The notes under the pieces are model-generated. The model did no database searches, had not been told where the DNA came from, and was given only the letters and a program-made list of their open reading frames with translations. A stretch of 43,519 nucleotides of DNA from Planctomycetales bacterium (lineage in GTDB: Bacteria; 4484-113). The stretch spans positions 1-43,519 of the forward strand of contig JAUWGS010000018.1 in assembly GCA_030606285.1 (NCBI GenBank), written 5' to 3'. Shown here one piece after another: positions 22,733-30,853 of the stretch. Made by a program: the position numbers and the translations under genes. Each line of letters opens with the position of its first letter. Within the stretch, counting starts at the first letter, position 1.

Positions 22733-24133
22733 TCAGTCGCTTGCGCCGAAGAGTTCACCGCGCATGTCCTCAAATGCGGACGGGCGCACGGTAATCACTG
22801 TTTCCCGCGTGCGCAGAATAGTGCCGGTCTTGGCGGACTTGGGCTTCTTAAGATGTTTAAGCTGGGTGTAGCAGACTTCAACGCTGGACTCGCCCCGTCC
22901 TTTGCTGTGCGCCGCCGCGACCATAGCCGCCTGCTCAATGTCGTGCGGATCGGGCGACCGCTTGCCGGTTAGCATCAGCACGTAGCTGCCGGAGAAGTCC
23001 CGGGCGTGGAACCAGTAGTTGTGCGCCGACGCGAACGCCTTCAGCGCCGCCAGGTTGCCCTCGGCGTTGAAGGTCAGTATCAGGTCGAAGCCGCCGGTCG
23101 TATGCCCGCGCCTGACCTTATAGGGGAATCGGGCCAGCTTGTCCGATACCGCGTCGGCTTTGACCGCTTTCGCTGGAGCGCTCTGGTGCCGAGGCTTCCG
23201 CGCCGGTCTGTGCTCAGCCTCTGTCACCAGCTTTTCCAGCTTGTCAGCGCTTCCAGCAAGCCGCTGCAGGTAGCTTATCATCTGATTGAAGTCTATGGGT
23301 TCGTCGAGCAACCCGCGCTCGTCCAGCCTGCCGACAAACTTTTCTGACGTGGCACCGCGAAGGATCTCGCGTACTGCGGAAGGAGCCAGTGAGAACGGTC
23401 CCAGCACTGCAAGCGCCGATTTTGCCTGGTATGCCAGGGCGAGTTCCCGGCGCAGGGCTTCAGCCTGACGGTTCTCAGTTTCCGGCCCGATGCTTTTGGG
23501 CGAGCCAGCAAGCTCGTTTTGCAGCTTGGCGAATGCATCTTTTTCACGCATCATAACATCCTCTAAGGGCGGCGTGGGTTCTTCCTCGCGCCCTGAGGGC
23601 GGCTTTGGCGGCGGGGGCAGCGGTTTTCCCGCGGCTATGCGCCGTTTCGCTTCCTTGAACTCCCTGGTGCCCGGCCGGTGCAGGCGTCGCATAGATGAAA
23701 CAACTCTCCCTGTCTCGGTGAGCAGGAACATGTGCGCGACCCGTCCGGTCAGCTCAATCTGCAAAGTCCGCGTTTTCTCCTCGCCGTACTGGTCGGTATG
23801 ACGGAACGTCAGCAGGGCGATGCGGTCGTCGGGGCGAAGGAGCTTTGCGTCGGTGAGAGTGAAGCCCAGCGCAGTGTGCTCGAGAGCCTTGACGAATGAG
23901 GCGTTGAGCATCCGCTGCGGCCTGGAGCTTTCATAGAAGGGCGGCTCGGTATCGGTTGTGAATACGGTCGAACAGCGCGGATTTACGCTTGCGATGACCA
24001 CCGGCTCGGGAACCTCCAGATCGAACGTCATCGCCGCGCTGCCCGGTGCCGGGGCGTTGATGCGAGTCAGTCTGCCGCCCACGAGCGTTTGCCTGATGTG
24101 GTCGATGACCTGCTTGAATTCTCCGATGTGCAT
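22733..24133 (-). CDS. rqcH: RqcH/NFACT-family ribosome quality-control protein
   Basis: This 466-residue protein is of the NEMF/RqcH family, which binds obstructed 50S subunits and adds alanine tails to stalled chains. The NFACT-N domain has LLRPDDRIALL, where the DR pair matches the tRNA-contact motif of RqcH. A middle helical region with coiled-coil character and a proline-rich linker (PLPPPPKPP) follow. The C-terminal NFACT-R domain shows YWFHARDFSGSYVLM and AAHSKGRGESSVEVCYTQLK. It is shorter than the usual 550-580 residues because the coiled-coil arm is reduced. Start ATG 24133 has GGAGG upstream and a CATAAT -10 at 24153-24158. Confidence 0.88.
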   Translation of the reverse strand: MHIGEFKQVIDHIRQTLVGGRLTRINAPAPGSAAMTFDLEVPEPVVIASVNPRCSTVFTTDTEPPFYESSRPQRMLNASFVKALEHTALGFTLTDAKLLRPDDRIALLTFRHTDQYGEEKTRTLQIELTGRVAHMFLLTETGRVVSSMRRLHRPGTREFKEAKRRIAAGKPLPPPPKPPSGREEEPTPPLEDVMMREKDAFAKLQNELAGSPKSIGPETENRQAEALRRELALAYQAKSALAVLGPFSLAPSAVREILRGATSEKFVGRLDERGLLDEPIDFNQMISYLQRLAGSADKLEKLVTEAEHRPARKPRHQSAPAKAVKADAVSDKLARFPYKVRRGHTTGGFDLILTFNAEGNLAALKAFASAHNYWFHARDFSGSYVLMLTGKRSPDPHDIEQAAMVAAAHSKGRGESSVEVCYTQLKHLKKPKSAKTGTILRTRETVITVRPSAFEDMRGELFGASD

Positions 24134-24291
24134 CTGCTTCCTCCGTCCCTATATTATGGCATAAATCCGCACCGGAACGGGCTTTAAGCTGTCCAATCCG
24201 GAAGGTTGGCCTGCTACTGCCCGGCTTTCAAGCACGGTTCTCGTCAGTCGTGGTCACTCGACGTCAATACATCGTGTGTTGCCGGGAAATA

Positions 24292-24300
24292 TGTTAGAAT
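24292..24300 (+). promoter_or_regulatory. Extended -10 of the lyase gene
   Basis: TGTTAGAAT, 23 bases before ATG 24324, giving a leader of about 17 bases. I see no tna-type leader peptide or rut-like stretch in the 190-base upstream gap. Confidence 0.5.
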
Positions 24301-24323
24301 ATAACCAGTAAGGGCGCCAGGAG

Positions 24324-25796
24324 ATGCTACAGCCCAGATATCCCGACGAAGTGAGCAACAACGCGACGGGAGTGTCAATGGGCATAAACGAACTTGTGAA
24401 CTGGAAACCACCGGCGGATGCCGCGCAATTGAAGGTCGCAGAACCCTTCAAGATAAAGAGCGTTGAACCGGTTTGCCAAACAACGCGGGCACATCGTAAA
24501 CGGGTGCTTCGGGGCGCCAAGTACAACCTGTTCAACATCAGCAGCCGGGACATTCTTCTCGACTTCCTGACCGACTCCGGAACCGGGGCGATGAGCCAGG
24601 CTCAGTGGGCTGCGTTGCAGCAGGGAGATGAGTCCTACGCAGGAAGCGTTTCGTTTGACCTTCTAAGGGATACGGTCCGAGATCTGTTCGGATTCAAGCA
24701 CGTCCTTCCTTCGCATCAGGGAAGAAGCGCCGAGCTTGTCCTGATGAGCCACTTCATATCGAAGAAGGGGCTTGTCGTGCCGGGGAATTTGCACTTCGAC
24801 ACGACCGGAGCTCACATCGAGTTTCAGGGCGGCGTCATAAGGGAGTTCCCTGACCGGCGCATTGTGGACCTGGACGACCTATCGTTGTTCAAGGGGAACA
24901 TGGATCTGGAGAGCTTCGCCCCGTACGTGAAGAAGAACCATCGCAACATCCCGCTTGTTGTGCTGACCGCGACCTGCAACAGCGGGGGCGGGCAGCCGGT
25001 TTCGCTGGCCAACGTAGCTGCTGTCGGCAAGATCTGCCGGAAGTACCGTATCCCGTTATTCGTTGATTCCGCGCGGATCATCGAGAACGCCTACTTTATC
25101 AAGACTTATGAGCCGGGCCAGTCCCGCAAGTCCATACGCACGATTCTCCGCGAATTCCTGTCCCACACGGATGGCGCCATGATGAGTGCGAAGAAAGACG
25201 GGCTGGTAAATATCGGCGGTTTCATCGCTACGAACAACGAAGACTACTTCGATAGCTTTCGCCGCTACACCATTCTTTTCGACGGATTCGTCACCTACGG
25301 TGGGCTGGCTGGCCGCGATCTGGCAGCGATAGCAGTAGGCCTGCGCGAGGCGATCGATCTGGGCTACCTGAAACACCGCGTCAGCCAAGCCGCCTACCTC
25401 GCAACAAGCCTGTGGAAGGCGGGTGTTCGTATGGTCATGCCTCCCGGCGGGCATGCTGTCTATGTGGATGCCCGGGCGTTCTGTCCGCACATTCCTGTCA
25501 GGCAGTACCCGGGGCACGCGATTGCAGTTGCGTTGTATCTGGAGTCCGGTATTCGGGGGTGCGAAATCGGGACGCTTCTGCGGGGGCGCGACCCGCGCAC
25601 CGGCAGAGACCGCACAAAGGGCCTTGACCTGCTGCGTCTGGCTATACCCCGGCGTGTATACAGCTACAACCAGCTGGACTATGCGATTGACGCTATCCTT
25701 AGGCTGAAGAAGAAGGCGCATACGATACGGGGCGTTAAGTTCGTCCGGGAATCCCCGTTTCTCAGGCATTTCACGAGTGAATTTGCCTTGATATAG
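24324..25796 (+). CDS. tnaA: Tryptophanase / tyrosine phenol-lyase family PLP enzyme
   Basis: This 490-residue beta-eliminating lyase converts an aromatic amino acid to pyruvate, ammonia and the aromatic leaving group. Family landmarks are LLTDSGTGAMS-like FLTDSGTGAMS, the PLP lysine in MSAKKDGLVNIGG (Lys291), YGGLAGRDLAAIAVGLREA and IPRRVY. Two positions that separate the enzymes look tryptophanase-like: Ile415 where tyrosine phenol-lyases have the phenol-binding Arg, and His482 (LRHFT) where they have Phe. In contrast, LVNIGGF and YGGLAGRD are phenol-lyase-like. Indole production is my favoured reading. AGGAG abuts ATG 24324 and ATG 24378 is a weaker alternative. Confidence 0.8.
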   Translation: MLQPRYPDEVSNNATGVSMGINELVNWKPPADAAQLKVAEPFKIKSVEPVCQTTRAHRKRVLRGAKYNLFNISSRDILLDFLTDSGTGAMSQAQWAALQQGDESYAGSVSFDLLRDTVRDLFGFKHVLPSHQGRSAELVLMSHFISKKGLVVPGNLHFDTTGAHIEFQGGVIREFPDRRIVDLDDLSLFKGNMDLESFAPYVKKNHRNIPLVVLTATCNSGGGQPVSLANVAAVGKICRKYRIPLFVDSARIIENAYFIKTYEPGQSRKSIRTILREFLSHTDGAMMSAKKDGLVNIGGFIATNNEDYFDSFRRYTILFDGFVTYGGLAGRDLAAIAVGLREAIDLGYLKHRVSQAAYLATSLWKAGVRMVMPPGGHAVYVDARAFCPHIPVRQYPGHAIAVALYLESGIRGCEIGTLLRGRDPRTGRDRTKGLDLLRLAIPRRVYSYNQLDYAIDAILRLKKKAHTIRGVKFVRESPFLRHFTSEFALI

Positions 25797-25816
25797 CTGC
25801 ACGCAATCGCTAGAAT
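25788..25816 (+). promoter_or_regulatory. Promoter of the COG2403 GTPase gene
   Basis: TTGATA (25788-25793) and TAGAAT (25811-25816) are 17 bp apart. The -35 abuts the stop codon of the lyase gene, so the two genes can be expressed separately although they are adjacent. Confidence 0.6.
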
Positions 25817-25833
25817 CGGTCTACGGAGAGCAT

Positions 25834-27153
25834 ATGAAACCAAGACGCGTACTTTTGCTCGGTGCCGCAGGGCGGGATTTCCACTGCTTCAACACGGTGT
25901 TCCGTGACAATCCTGATTATGAAGTTGTCGCTTTCACTGCCACGCAGATTCCCGAAATCGACGAAAGAGCCTATCCGCCCGAACTGGCGGGTTCCTTGTA
26001 CCCGCAGGGAATCCCCATTGAGCCGATGGAGGCTCTTGAAAAGATCATCGCTGAGCGCAAGGTTGACACCTGCTATTTCTGCTATAGCGATGCTTCATAT
26101 GTGGCGGTGATGCAGGTTTGCGCACGTGTGCTTGCGGCAGATGCCGAGTTCGCTTTCCTGCCCCCTGCCGCCTCGATGCTGAAGTCGAGCAAGCCGGTGG
26201 TCTCGATAGTCGCTGTGCGCACCGGCTGTGGTAAAAGCCAGACGACGCGGTACATCGCATCGATACTCAAGAAGTACGGCAAGCGCGCCGCGGTAATCCG
26301 GCACCCGATGCCCTACGGTAACCTTGTGGAGCAGCGGGTCCAGAAGTTCGAGACGATTGAGGATATGCACCGGCATAAGTGCACCATCGAGGAGATGGAG
26401 GAGTACGAGCCGCACGTCAACGAAGGAAACGTGGTGTTTGCGGGAGTGGACTATGCGGATATCCTCCACGCTGCCGAAGAAGCCGCGGACGTGATCCTCT
26501 GGGACGGCGGCAACAACGACACCACGTTCTTTAAGAGCGACTTGATGATAACGGTCACGGACCCGCACCGAGTGGGCAACGAGCTGGCGTACTTCCCCAG
26601 CGAATACAACCTGCTGGCGGCTGACCTCGTGGTGGTGAACAAGGTCAGCACGGCGCAGCCGGAGCAGGTGGAGAAGCTGCTGGCCAATATCAACTCCCGG
26701 AACCCGAGCGCCGAAATCGTTATGTGCAACTCGCCGGTCGCAGTTGCCAATCCTGAGGAGATAACGGGAAAGCGTGTGCTCCTCGTCGAAGACGGTCCGA
26801 CGGTTACGCACGGTGAGATGAACATCGGCGCCGCCTTCATCGCAGCGCAGAAGTACGATGCAAGGCAGATTATTGACCCGCGCCCCTATGCACGAGGGAG
26901 CATCGCCGAGGCTTACCACAAGTACAAGCATCTCACGCAGGTGCTACCCGCGCTCGGCTATTTCCCGGAGCAGCTAAAAGAGTTAGAGGAGACTATCGCC
27001 GGCGTGGAATGTGATTCGGTTCTAGTCGGCACGCCGATAGACCTTACGCGCATCGTGAAGATACCGCAGACCGCAGTGCGCGTGACCTACAGGCTGGAAG
27101 AGCACGAACCAGGCCAGCTCGAAGCCGCCCTGCGTGAGCATCAGGTGCTGTAG
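25834..27153 (+). CDS. Predicted GTPase related to cyclic 2,3-diphosphoglycerate synthetase (COG2403)
   Basis: This 439-residue cytoplasmic P-loop protein has an N-terminal Rossmann-like domain (MKPRRVLLLGAAGRDFHCFN, then a FCYSDASY segment) followed by a nucleotide-binding domain with Walker A VRTGCGKSQTT (Lys134). Further motifs are VILWDGGNNDTTFF and LVVVNKVSTA, the latter of NKxD type. This arrangement is that of COG2403, whose archaeal members include cyclic 2,3-diphosphoglycerate synthetase. The substrate in bacteria is unknown. Start ATG 25834 has GGAGAG 4 bases away. Proximity to the lyase suggests a link to amino-acid or aromatic metabolism, but the promoter between them weakens this. 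Confidence 0.78.
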   Translation: MKPRRVLLLGAAGRDFHCFNTVFRDNPDYEVVAFTATQIPEIDERAYPPELAGSLYPQGIPIEPMEALEKIIAERKVDTCYFCYSDASYVAVMQVCARVLAADAEFAFLPPAASMLKSSKPVVSIVAVRTGCGKSQTTRYIASILKKYGKRAAVIRHPMPYGNLVEQRVQKFETIEDMHRHKCTIEEMEEYEPHVNEGNVVFAGVDYADILHAAEEAADVILWDGGNNDTTFFKSDLMITVTDPHRVGNELAYFPSEYNLLAADLVVVNKVSTAQPEQVEKLLANINSRNPSAEIVMCNSPVAVANPEEITGKRVLLVEDGPTVTHGEMNIGAAFIAAQKYDARQIIDPRPYARGSIAEAYHKYKHLTQVLPALGYFPEQLKELEETIAGVECDSVLVGTPIDLTRIVKIPQTAVRVTYRLEEHEPGQLEAALREHQVL

Positions 27154-27235
27154 GCTGTCTAAACATCAATCGGTTTCCTGTGCGTGAATAGCTCCCCACA
27201 AGAGCTATACTCGTCTCCGGATCCCGATAACAAGA

Positions 27236-27255
27236 GGGGCGGCCGGAGCCGCCCC
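27236..27255 (-). terminator. Strong hairpin downstream of hup
   Basis: A perfect 8-bp stem GGGGCGGC/GCCGCCCC with a CGGA/TCCG tetraloop lies 25 bases beyond the hup stop codon. On the minus strand it is followed by TCTTGTTAT, a weak T tract. It could also serve the GTPase gene arriving from the other side. Confidence 0.6.
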
Positions 27256-27280
27256 AGTACGTGCGTGTTTGCAGGTGGCG

Positions 27281-27568
27281 TTACTTGCCGACTACGTCTT
27301 TCAGGCTCTTGCCGGCCGTGAACTTGGGAACGCGGCGCGCAGGAATGGTGATCTTAGCGCCGGTCTGTGGATTCACGCCAGTGCGCTTCTTGCGGCGCGC
27401 AACTGCGAAAGTGCCGAAGCCTGTAAGCTGAACCTTGCCGCCCTTCTTCAGCGTGCCGCTGATGACGCGGATCGTTGCGTTCACAGCCGCCTTCGCCTTG
27501 GTCTTCTCAATCTTGGCGGTCTTGGCCACCTCGTTAATCAGTTCGGTTTTACCCAATGTTTTTGCCAT
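27281..27568 (-). CDS. hup: HU-family DNA-binding protein
   Basis: This 95-residue nucleoid protein bends DNA as a dimer. It starts MAKTLGKTELINEVAKTA and has the family signature GFGTFAVARRKKRTGVNPQTG, the DNA-intercalating proline in VNPQTG, and the end VPKFTAGKSLKDVV. The start ATG 27568 is preceded by AAGGGG at about 8 bases. The promoter TTGTCA-17-TAGAAA lies upstream, giving a conventional leader of about 24 bases, unlike the leaderless genes here. Confidence 0.96.
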   Translation of the reverse strand: MAKTLGKTELINEVAKTAKIEKTKAKAAVNATIRVISGTLKKGGKVQLTGFGTFAVARRKKRTGVNPQTGAKITIPARRVPKFTAGKSLKDVVGK

Positions 27569-27598
27569 ACGGTTCCCCTTGTTAGTAAGGATGGTTTA

Positions 27599-27627
27599 TT
27601 TCTAGCACAGATTCCCTCCGTTGACAA
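27599..27627 (-). promoter_or_regulatory. Promoter of hup
   Basis: On the minus strand TTGTCA (27627-27622) and TAGAAA (27604-27599) are 17 bp apart, a classical housekeeping promoter. Confidence 0.6.
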
Positions 27628-27742
27628 GCCCTTAGCCCAGTAATAATGCGAATTCCTGTAAATGACCAGGCGACCGTCCCGCTGGTGGCGCGGGTTCATC
27701 GCGGCTCGATGAGCAGGATTAAGCTCCTAGCGTGGCGTGAGG

Positions 27743-27751
27743 TGCTATCAT
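27743..27751 (+). promoter_or_regulatory. Extended -10 of queH
   Basis: TGCTATCAT ends 12 bases before ATG 27764, predicting a leader of about five bases at most and no room for a ribosome site. Confidence 0.45.
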
Positions 27752-27763
27752 TCTTCTCCGAAC

Positions 27764-28375
27764 ATGCCACGTGCGGGCAAGAAGAATGAGCCATTCTCAG
27801 TGCGGGACGTGCGCGGACGCAGCGTGCTGCTGCACGCGTGTTGCGCCCCCGACAGCACAGCAGTGCTGGATTGGTGGAAGCCGCTTGTGAAGCGGCTTGC
27901 AGTGCTCTTTTACAATCCCAACGTGTATCCACCGGACGAGTATGAGCGCAGGCTTGAGGCTATGCGTATCGTCTCGCGGCGGTGGGCGGTGGAGCTTATT
28001 GAGGACGAATATGAAGCGGACGCGCCCGCGTTCAATTCAGCCTTCGAGCCTTACGCTCTGGAGGCCGAGGGCGGGAAACGCTGTGCAGTGTGCTTCGAAT
28101 TGCGGCTGCGCGCTACTGCGCAGAAAACGCAGGAACTCGGATTCGACTCATTCGCCACAACTCTCACTATCAGCCCGCACAAGAACCACCGCCTCATCAA
28201 TGCTCTGGGAACCCGTGCGGGAGCGGAGTTCGGCGTGGACTACGTTCCTACGAACTTCAAAAGGCAGGAGGGTTTCAAGCGCAGTGTGGAGCTTTCGCGC
28301 GAACTCGGCCTCTACCGCCAGAGGTACTGCGGCTGCCGCTATTCCCTGCCTGAACGGCTCCAGACTGATGAATGA
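27764..28375 (+). CDS. queH: Epoxyqueuosine reductase QueH
   Basis: This 203-residue metalloenzyme reduces epoxyqueuosine to queuosine in tRNA and replaces QueG without needing cobalamin. The metal-binding cysteines of the family are all present: Cys26-Cys27 in LLHACCAPDS, Cys107/Cys110 in KRCAVCFELRL and Cys189/Cys191 in RYCGCRYS. TTLTISPHKNHRLIN is a further QueH hallmark. I chose ATG 27764. A longer frame from 27737 would start inside the promoter. Other queuosine genes are not in the window. Confidence 0.93.
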   Translation: MPRAGKKNEPFSVRDVRGRSVLLHACCAPDSTAVLDWWKPLVKRLAVLFYNPNVYPPDEYERRLEAMRIVSRRWAVELIEDEYEADAPAFNSAFEPYALEAEGGKRCAVCFELRLRATAQKTQELGFDSFATTLTISPHKNHRLINALGTRAGAEFGVDYVPTNFKRQEGFKRSVELSRELGLYRQRYCGCRYSLPERLQTDE

Positions 28376-28421
28376 AGGTGGATGGGGGTCGCTGCATGGC
28401 TCTGCCCGATTGCTGCTTTCC

Positions 28422-28450
28422 TTGCCGCCTGCCCGTAAACGTGTTAGATT
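28422..28450 (+). promoter_or_regulatory. Promoter of the 28464 gene
   Basis: TTGCCG (28422-28427) and TAGATT (28445-28450) are 17 bp apart. The expected start near 28457 leaves a leader of about 7 bases. Confidence 0.45.
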
Positions 28451-28463
28451 ACTCTACCTGCAT

Positions 28464-29921
28464 ATGGTAAACGCACCGAGATTCTGCATGGGCGTAGTGG
28501 TCGCGCTAGTCCTCCTCTGCATCTCGCTCACCGGAACTGCCTGGTGCGTGATGCCGGAAGACGAGGAGGCATTTCGCACGCATCTGCGCGATCAGAGGGT
28601 AGTCCAGTGGGCCTTCGCTCCGTCCGACCTGCAAGTGGCTACGGCCATTGTTGACTACGGGACGTACGGCGAGTACTGCATCTATGGACGCAAGGGCGGC
28701 GAGATCAGTGCGCTGGTGACCGGCAAGCTGCGCCCGAAGCAGGTTGAGGGTTCACGCTGCCATTTCATTAAGGGTGGTGCACACGTGCTCGTCGTACTGC
28801 GCGAGGACTTTGCTGAAGCCAGCCTGTCCTCACTGATAATCCACGACTTGACGAGTGACGATCCTTCGCGTCACATCTTCTCCGTTCCGCGGGTATACGA
28901 TCTGCGCTACGAAGCGCTGAGCTCCACGGAAATGATATTCTGGCAGAAGGACCGGGCTTTCTACAACCAGGGGTTGCCGCCCTACAAGTACAACTACTTC
29001 CTTGTAGCCTACGACACAACGCAGAATCGCTACAGCTTTGACTTCCATCTGTGTAGCATCATCGCTGCGCGAGATGAAGAGGGCGTGATGCTTAACAACC
29101 GAGCAGTCCAGCTCTACCGGCAGGGGAACATGAAGACCGCCGGGGCGAAGCTCGAAGACGCCCTGATGGTGGGACAGGTTAACCGGGGCACGATTGCCCA
29201 GAACCGACGTCTGCTCGCAAGAGAGCGAGGGATGCTCGAAAGCCGTCAAACCGGTGAGGAACTGGGCGGCATTGGCGCAGTATTCGACAACGTCAAGCTC
29301 AACTACCTGCTAGGCGAGTACGACCTTGTGTTGATGACGCTGGAGAGCGGGCGGCAAAGATGGTCGCGGGGAGACCGGGTGGCGCTTTACGGCCTGTGCT
29401 ATGCCCGGAAGCGAGACTACGCTGAGTTGCAGAGAATGAGCAAGGTGCTCATCGATGGTGACTACGAGTACCTGACGGAGTACTTCGAGGAAGTTGCACG
29501 CATTCTCTTCTACAACCGCGATCTGGGTGTGCTCCAGGCCTATCTGAAGAGTCTGGAGAGCCACGACGCGCTCAATCCAACGCTGGCGTATCTCAAGGCG
29601 GCGGTGCTGGCGGACGCGGGACGGCTGGAATTCGCGGAGCTGCTCCTGGACAACTACCTCTCCCGCGTGAGCGATGAGGAACACCATCTTGGCGAGTGCG
29701 AAGAGTACCTGTGCGAAATTGCCACCATTCTGGGGCATCTGGACGTTGAGAGCCGCACCAGGAATCGTCTGGTGCGCCAGGTGATATGGGACTTAAGCGA
29801 CCCGGCTTATCTGGCTAACTTCAGCGGATCTCTCCATACCGATGTGATCAAGCTTGCCAGAAATATCGGTCCGCGCATCATAGTGCCGGAAACGTCTCTG
29901 GAAAGGTTCGGCATCGGCTAA
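28464..29921 (+). CDS. Secreted protein with TPR-like helical repeats
   Basis: This 485-residue exported protein has a signal peptide (residues about 1-29, ending SLTGTAWC). Residues 30-210 look like a beta-rich domain. Residues 215-460 are helical pairs in the manner of TPRs (NRAVQLYRQGNMKTAGAKLEDAL, LNYLLGEYDLVLMTLESG, LAYLKAAVLADAGRLEFAELLLDNYLS). The frame is open upstream through queH in another phase, but those residues are only the shadow of queH, so I start at ATG 28464, just after the promoter. Function is unknown. No catalytic motif is seen. Confidence 0.75.
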   Translation: MVNAPRFCMGVVVALVLLCISLTGTAWCVMPEDEEAFRTHLRDQRVVQWAFAPSDLQVATAIVDYGTYGEYCIYGRKGGEISALVTGKLRPKQVEGSRCHFIKGGAHVLVVLREDFAEASLSSLIIHDLTSDDPSRHIFSVPRVYDLRYEALSSTEMIFWQKDRAFYNQGLPPYKYNYFLVAYDTTQNRYSFDFHLCSIIAARDEEGVMLNNRAVQLYRQGNMKTAGAKLEDALMVGQVNRGTIAQNRRLLARERGMLESRQTGEELGGIGAVFDNVKLNYLLGEYDLVLMTLESGRQRWSRGDRVALYGLCYARKRDYAELQRMSKVLIDGDYEYLTEYFEEVARILFYNRDLGVLQAYLKSLESHDALNPTLAYLKAAVLADAGRLEFAELLLDNYLSRVSDEEHHLGECEEYLCEIATILGHLDVESRTRNRLVRQVIWDLSDPAYLANFSGSLHTDVIKLARNIGPRIIVPETSLERFGIG

Positions 29922-29966
29922 GATGGCAAGCGATCATTTGGCGCAGACTAACGTGGGGGAACGGTG

Positions 29967-30842
29967 ATGTCAGCTCAACTTCTCTCCGGCAAGGAAGTAG
30001 CCCGTGAGTTCCGCAAGCAGGTTCGCGTGCGCGTGCAGGAACTCGTTGACAAAGGAATGCCCCGACCGAGCCTGACCGTTGTTCAGGTGGGCAATGATGC
30101 CGCGAGCACGGTTTACGTGCGCAGCAAAGTGCGGGCCTGTGAGAAGCTGGGACTGGGCAGCACAATGCACAAGCTGGAGGAGTCCGTCCCTCGTGGAGAG
30201 CTGATCGACCTGATCCACACGCTGAATGCGGATGCCAGCGTGAGCGGCATCCTGGTTCAGCTTCCGCTGCCGCCGCACCTGAATGCCACGGAGATTATCA
30301 ACGAGGTAGATTCTGCCCGCGACGTGGATTGCCTGCACCCCGCAAACGTTGGGCGCCTGTGGCTGGGAGATTCGCATGTGACTCCCTGCACGCCGCAGGG
30401 AATCATCGAGATATTGCAGCACTACGGGATTGGTCTCAAGGGAAAGCGTGCCGTGATTATCGGCCGCAGCAACATCGTCGGGAAGCCGCTTGCAGCGCTG
30501 ATGCTCGCCCGGCACGCAACGGTTACGCTGTGCCATTCCCGCACGCTTGATCTGCCCGGAGTGGCGAGAGAAGCGGACGTGCTCGTCGCCGCCGTCGGGA
30601 AGCCCGAGATGGTTACGGCTGACTACGTCAGGGATGGTGCGGTTGTGATTGACGTGGGCGTGAATCGCCAGACCGGTGCGGACGGCGAGGAGGTGCTGGT
30701 CGGCGATGTTGACTTCGCAGCCGTGGAAGAAAAGGCTTCCGCGATTACACCGGTTCCGGGCGGTGTGGGACCGATGACGATTGCGATGCTGATGGTCAAT
30801 ACTCTCCGCTGCTACGAGTACCAGCACGGGTTGAGCGCGTAG
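29967..30842 (+). CDS. folD: Methylenetetrahydrofolate dehydrogenase / methenyltetrahydrofolate cyclohydrolase
   Basis: This 291-residue bifunctional enzyme interconverts 5,10-methylene- and 10-formyl-tetrahydrofolate with NADP. It has the catalytic tyrosine/lysine segment TVYVRSKVRACEKLG, the folate-site motif ILVQLPLPPHL, DVDCLHPANVG, the nucleotide-binding IIGRSNIVGKPLAALM and the signature ITPVPGGVGPMTIAMLM. Length is normal. Start ATG 29967 has GGGGGA about 6 bases upstream, with GTG 29964 as the alternative. It converges on the Obg-like gene with an 11-base gap. Confidence 0.95.
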   Translation: MSAQLLSGKEVAREFRKQVRVRVQELVDKGMPRPSLTVVQVGNDAASTVYVRSKVRACEKLGLGSTMHKLEESVPRGELIDLIHTLNADASVSGILVQLPLPPHLNATEIINEVDSARDVDCLHPANVGRLWLGDSHVTPCTPQGIIEILQHYGIGLKGKRAVIIGRSNIVGKPLAALMLARHATVTLCHSRTLDLPGVAREADVLVAAVGKPEMVTADYVRDGAVVIDVGVNRQTGADGEEVLVGDVDFAAVEEKASAITPVPGGVGPMTIAMLMVNTLRCYEYQHGLSA

Positions 30843-30853
30843 ATTCCTGGAAG

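Noticed and set aside
27897-28463. Upstream extension of the 28464 gene through queH
   Set aside because: Those residues only mirror queH in another phase. A promoter and signal peptide mark the start at 28464.
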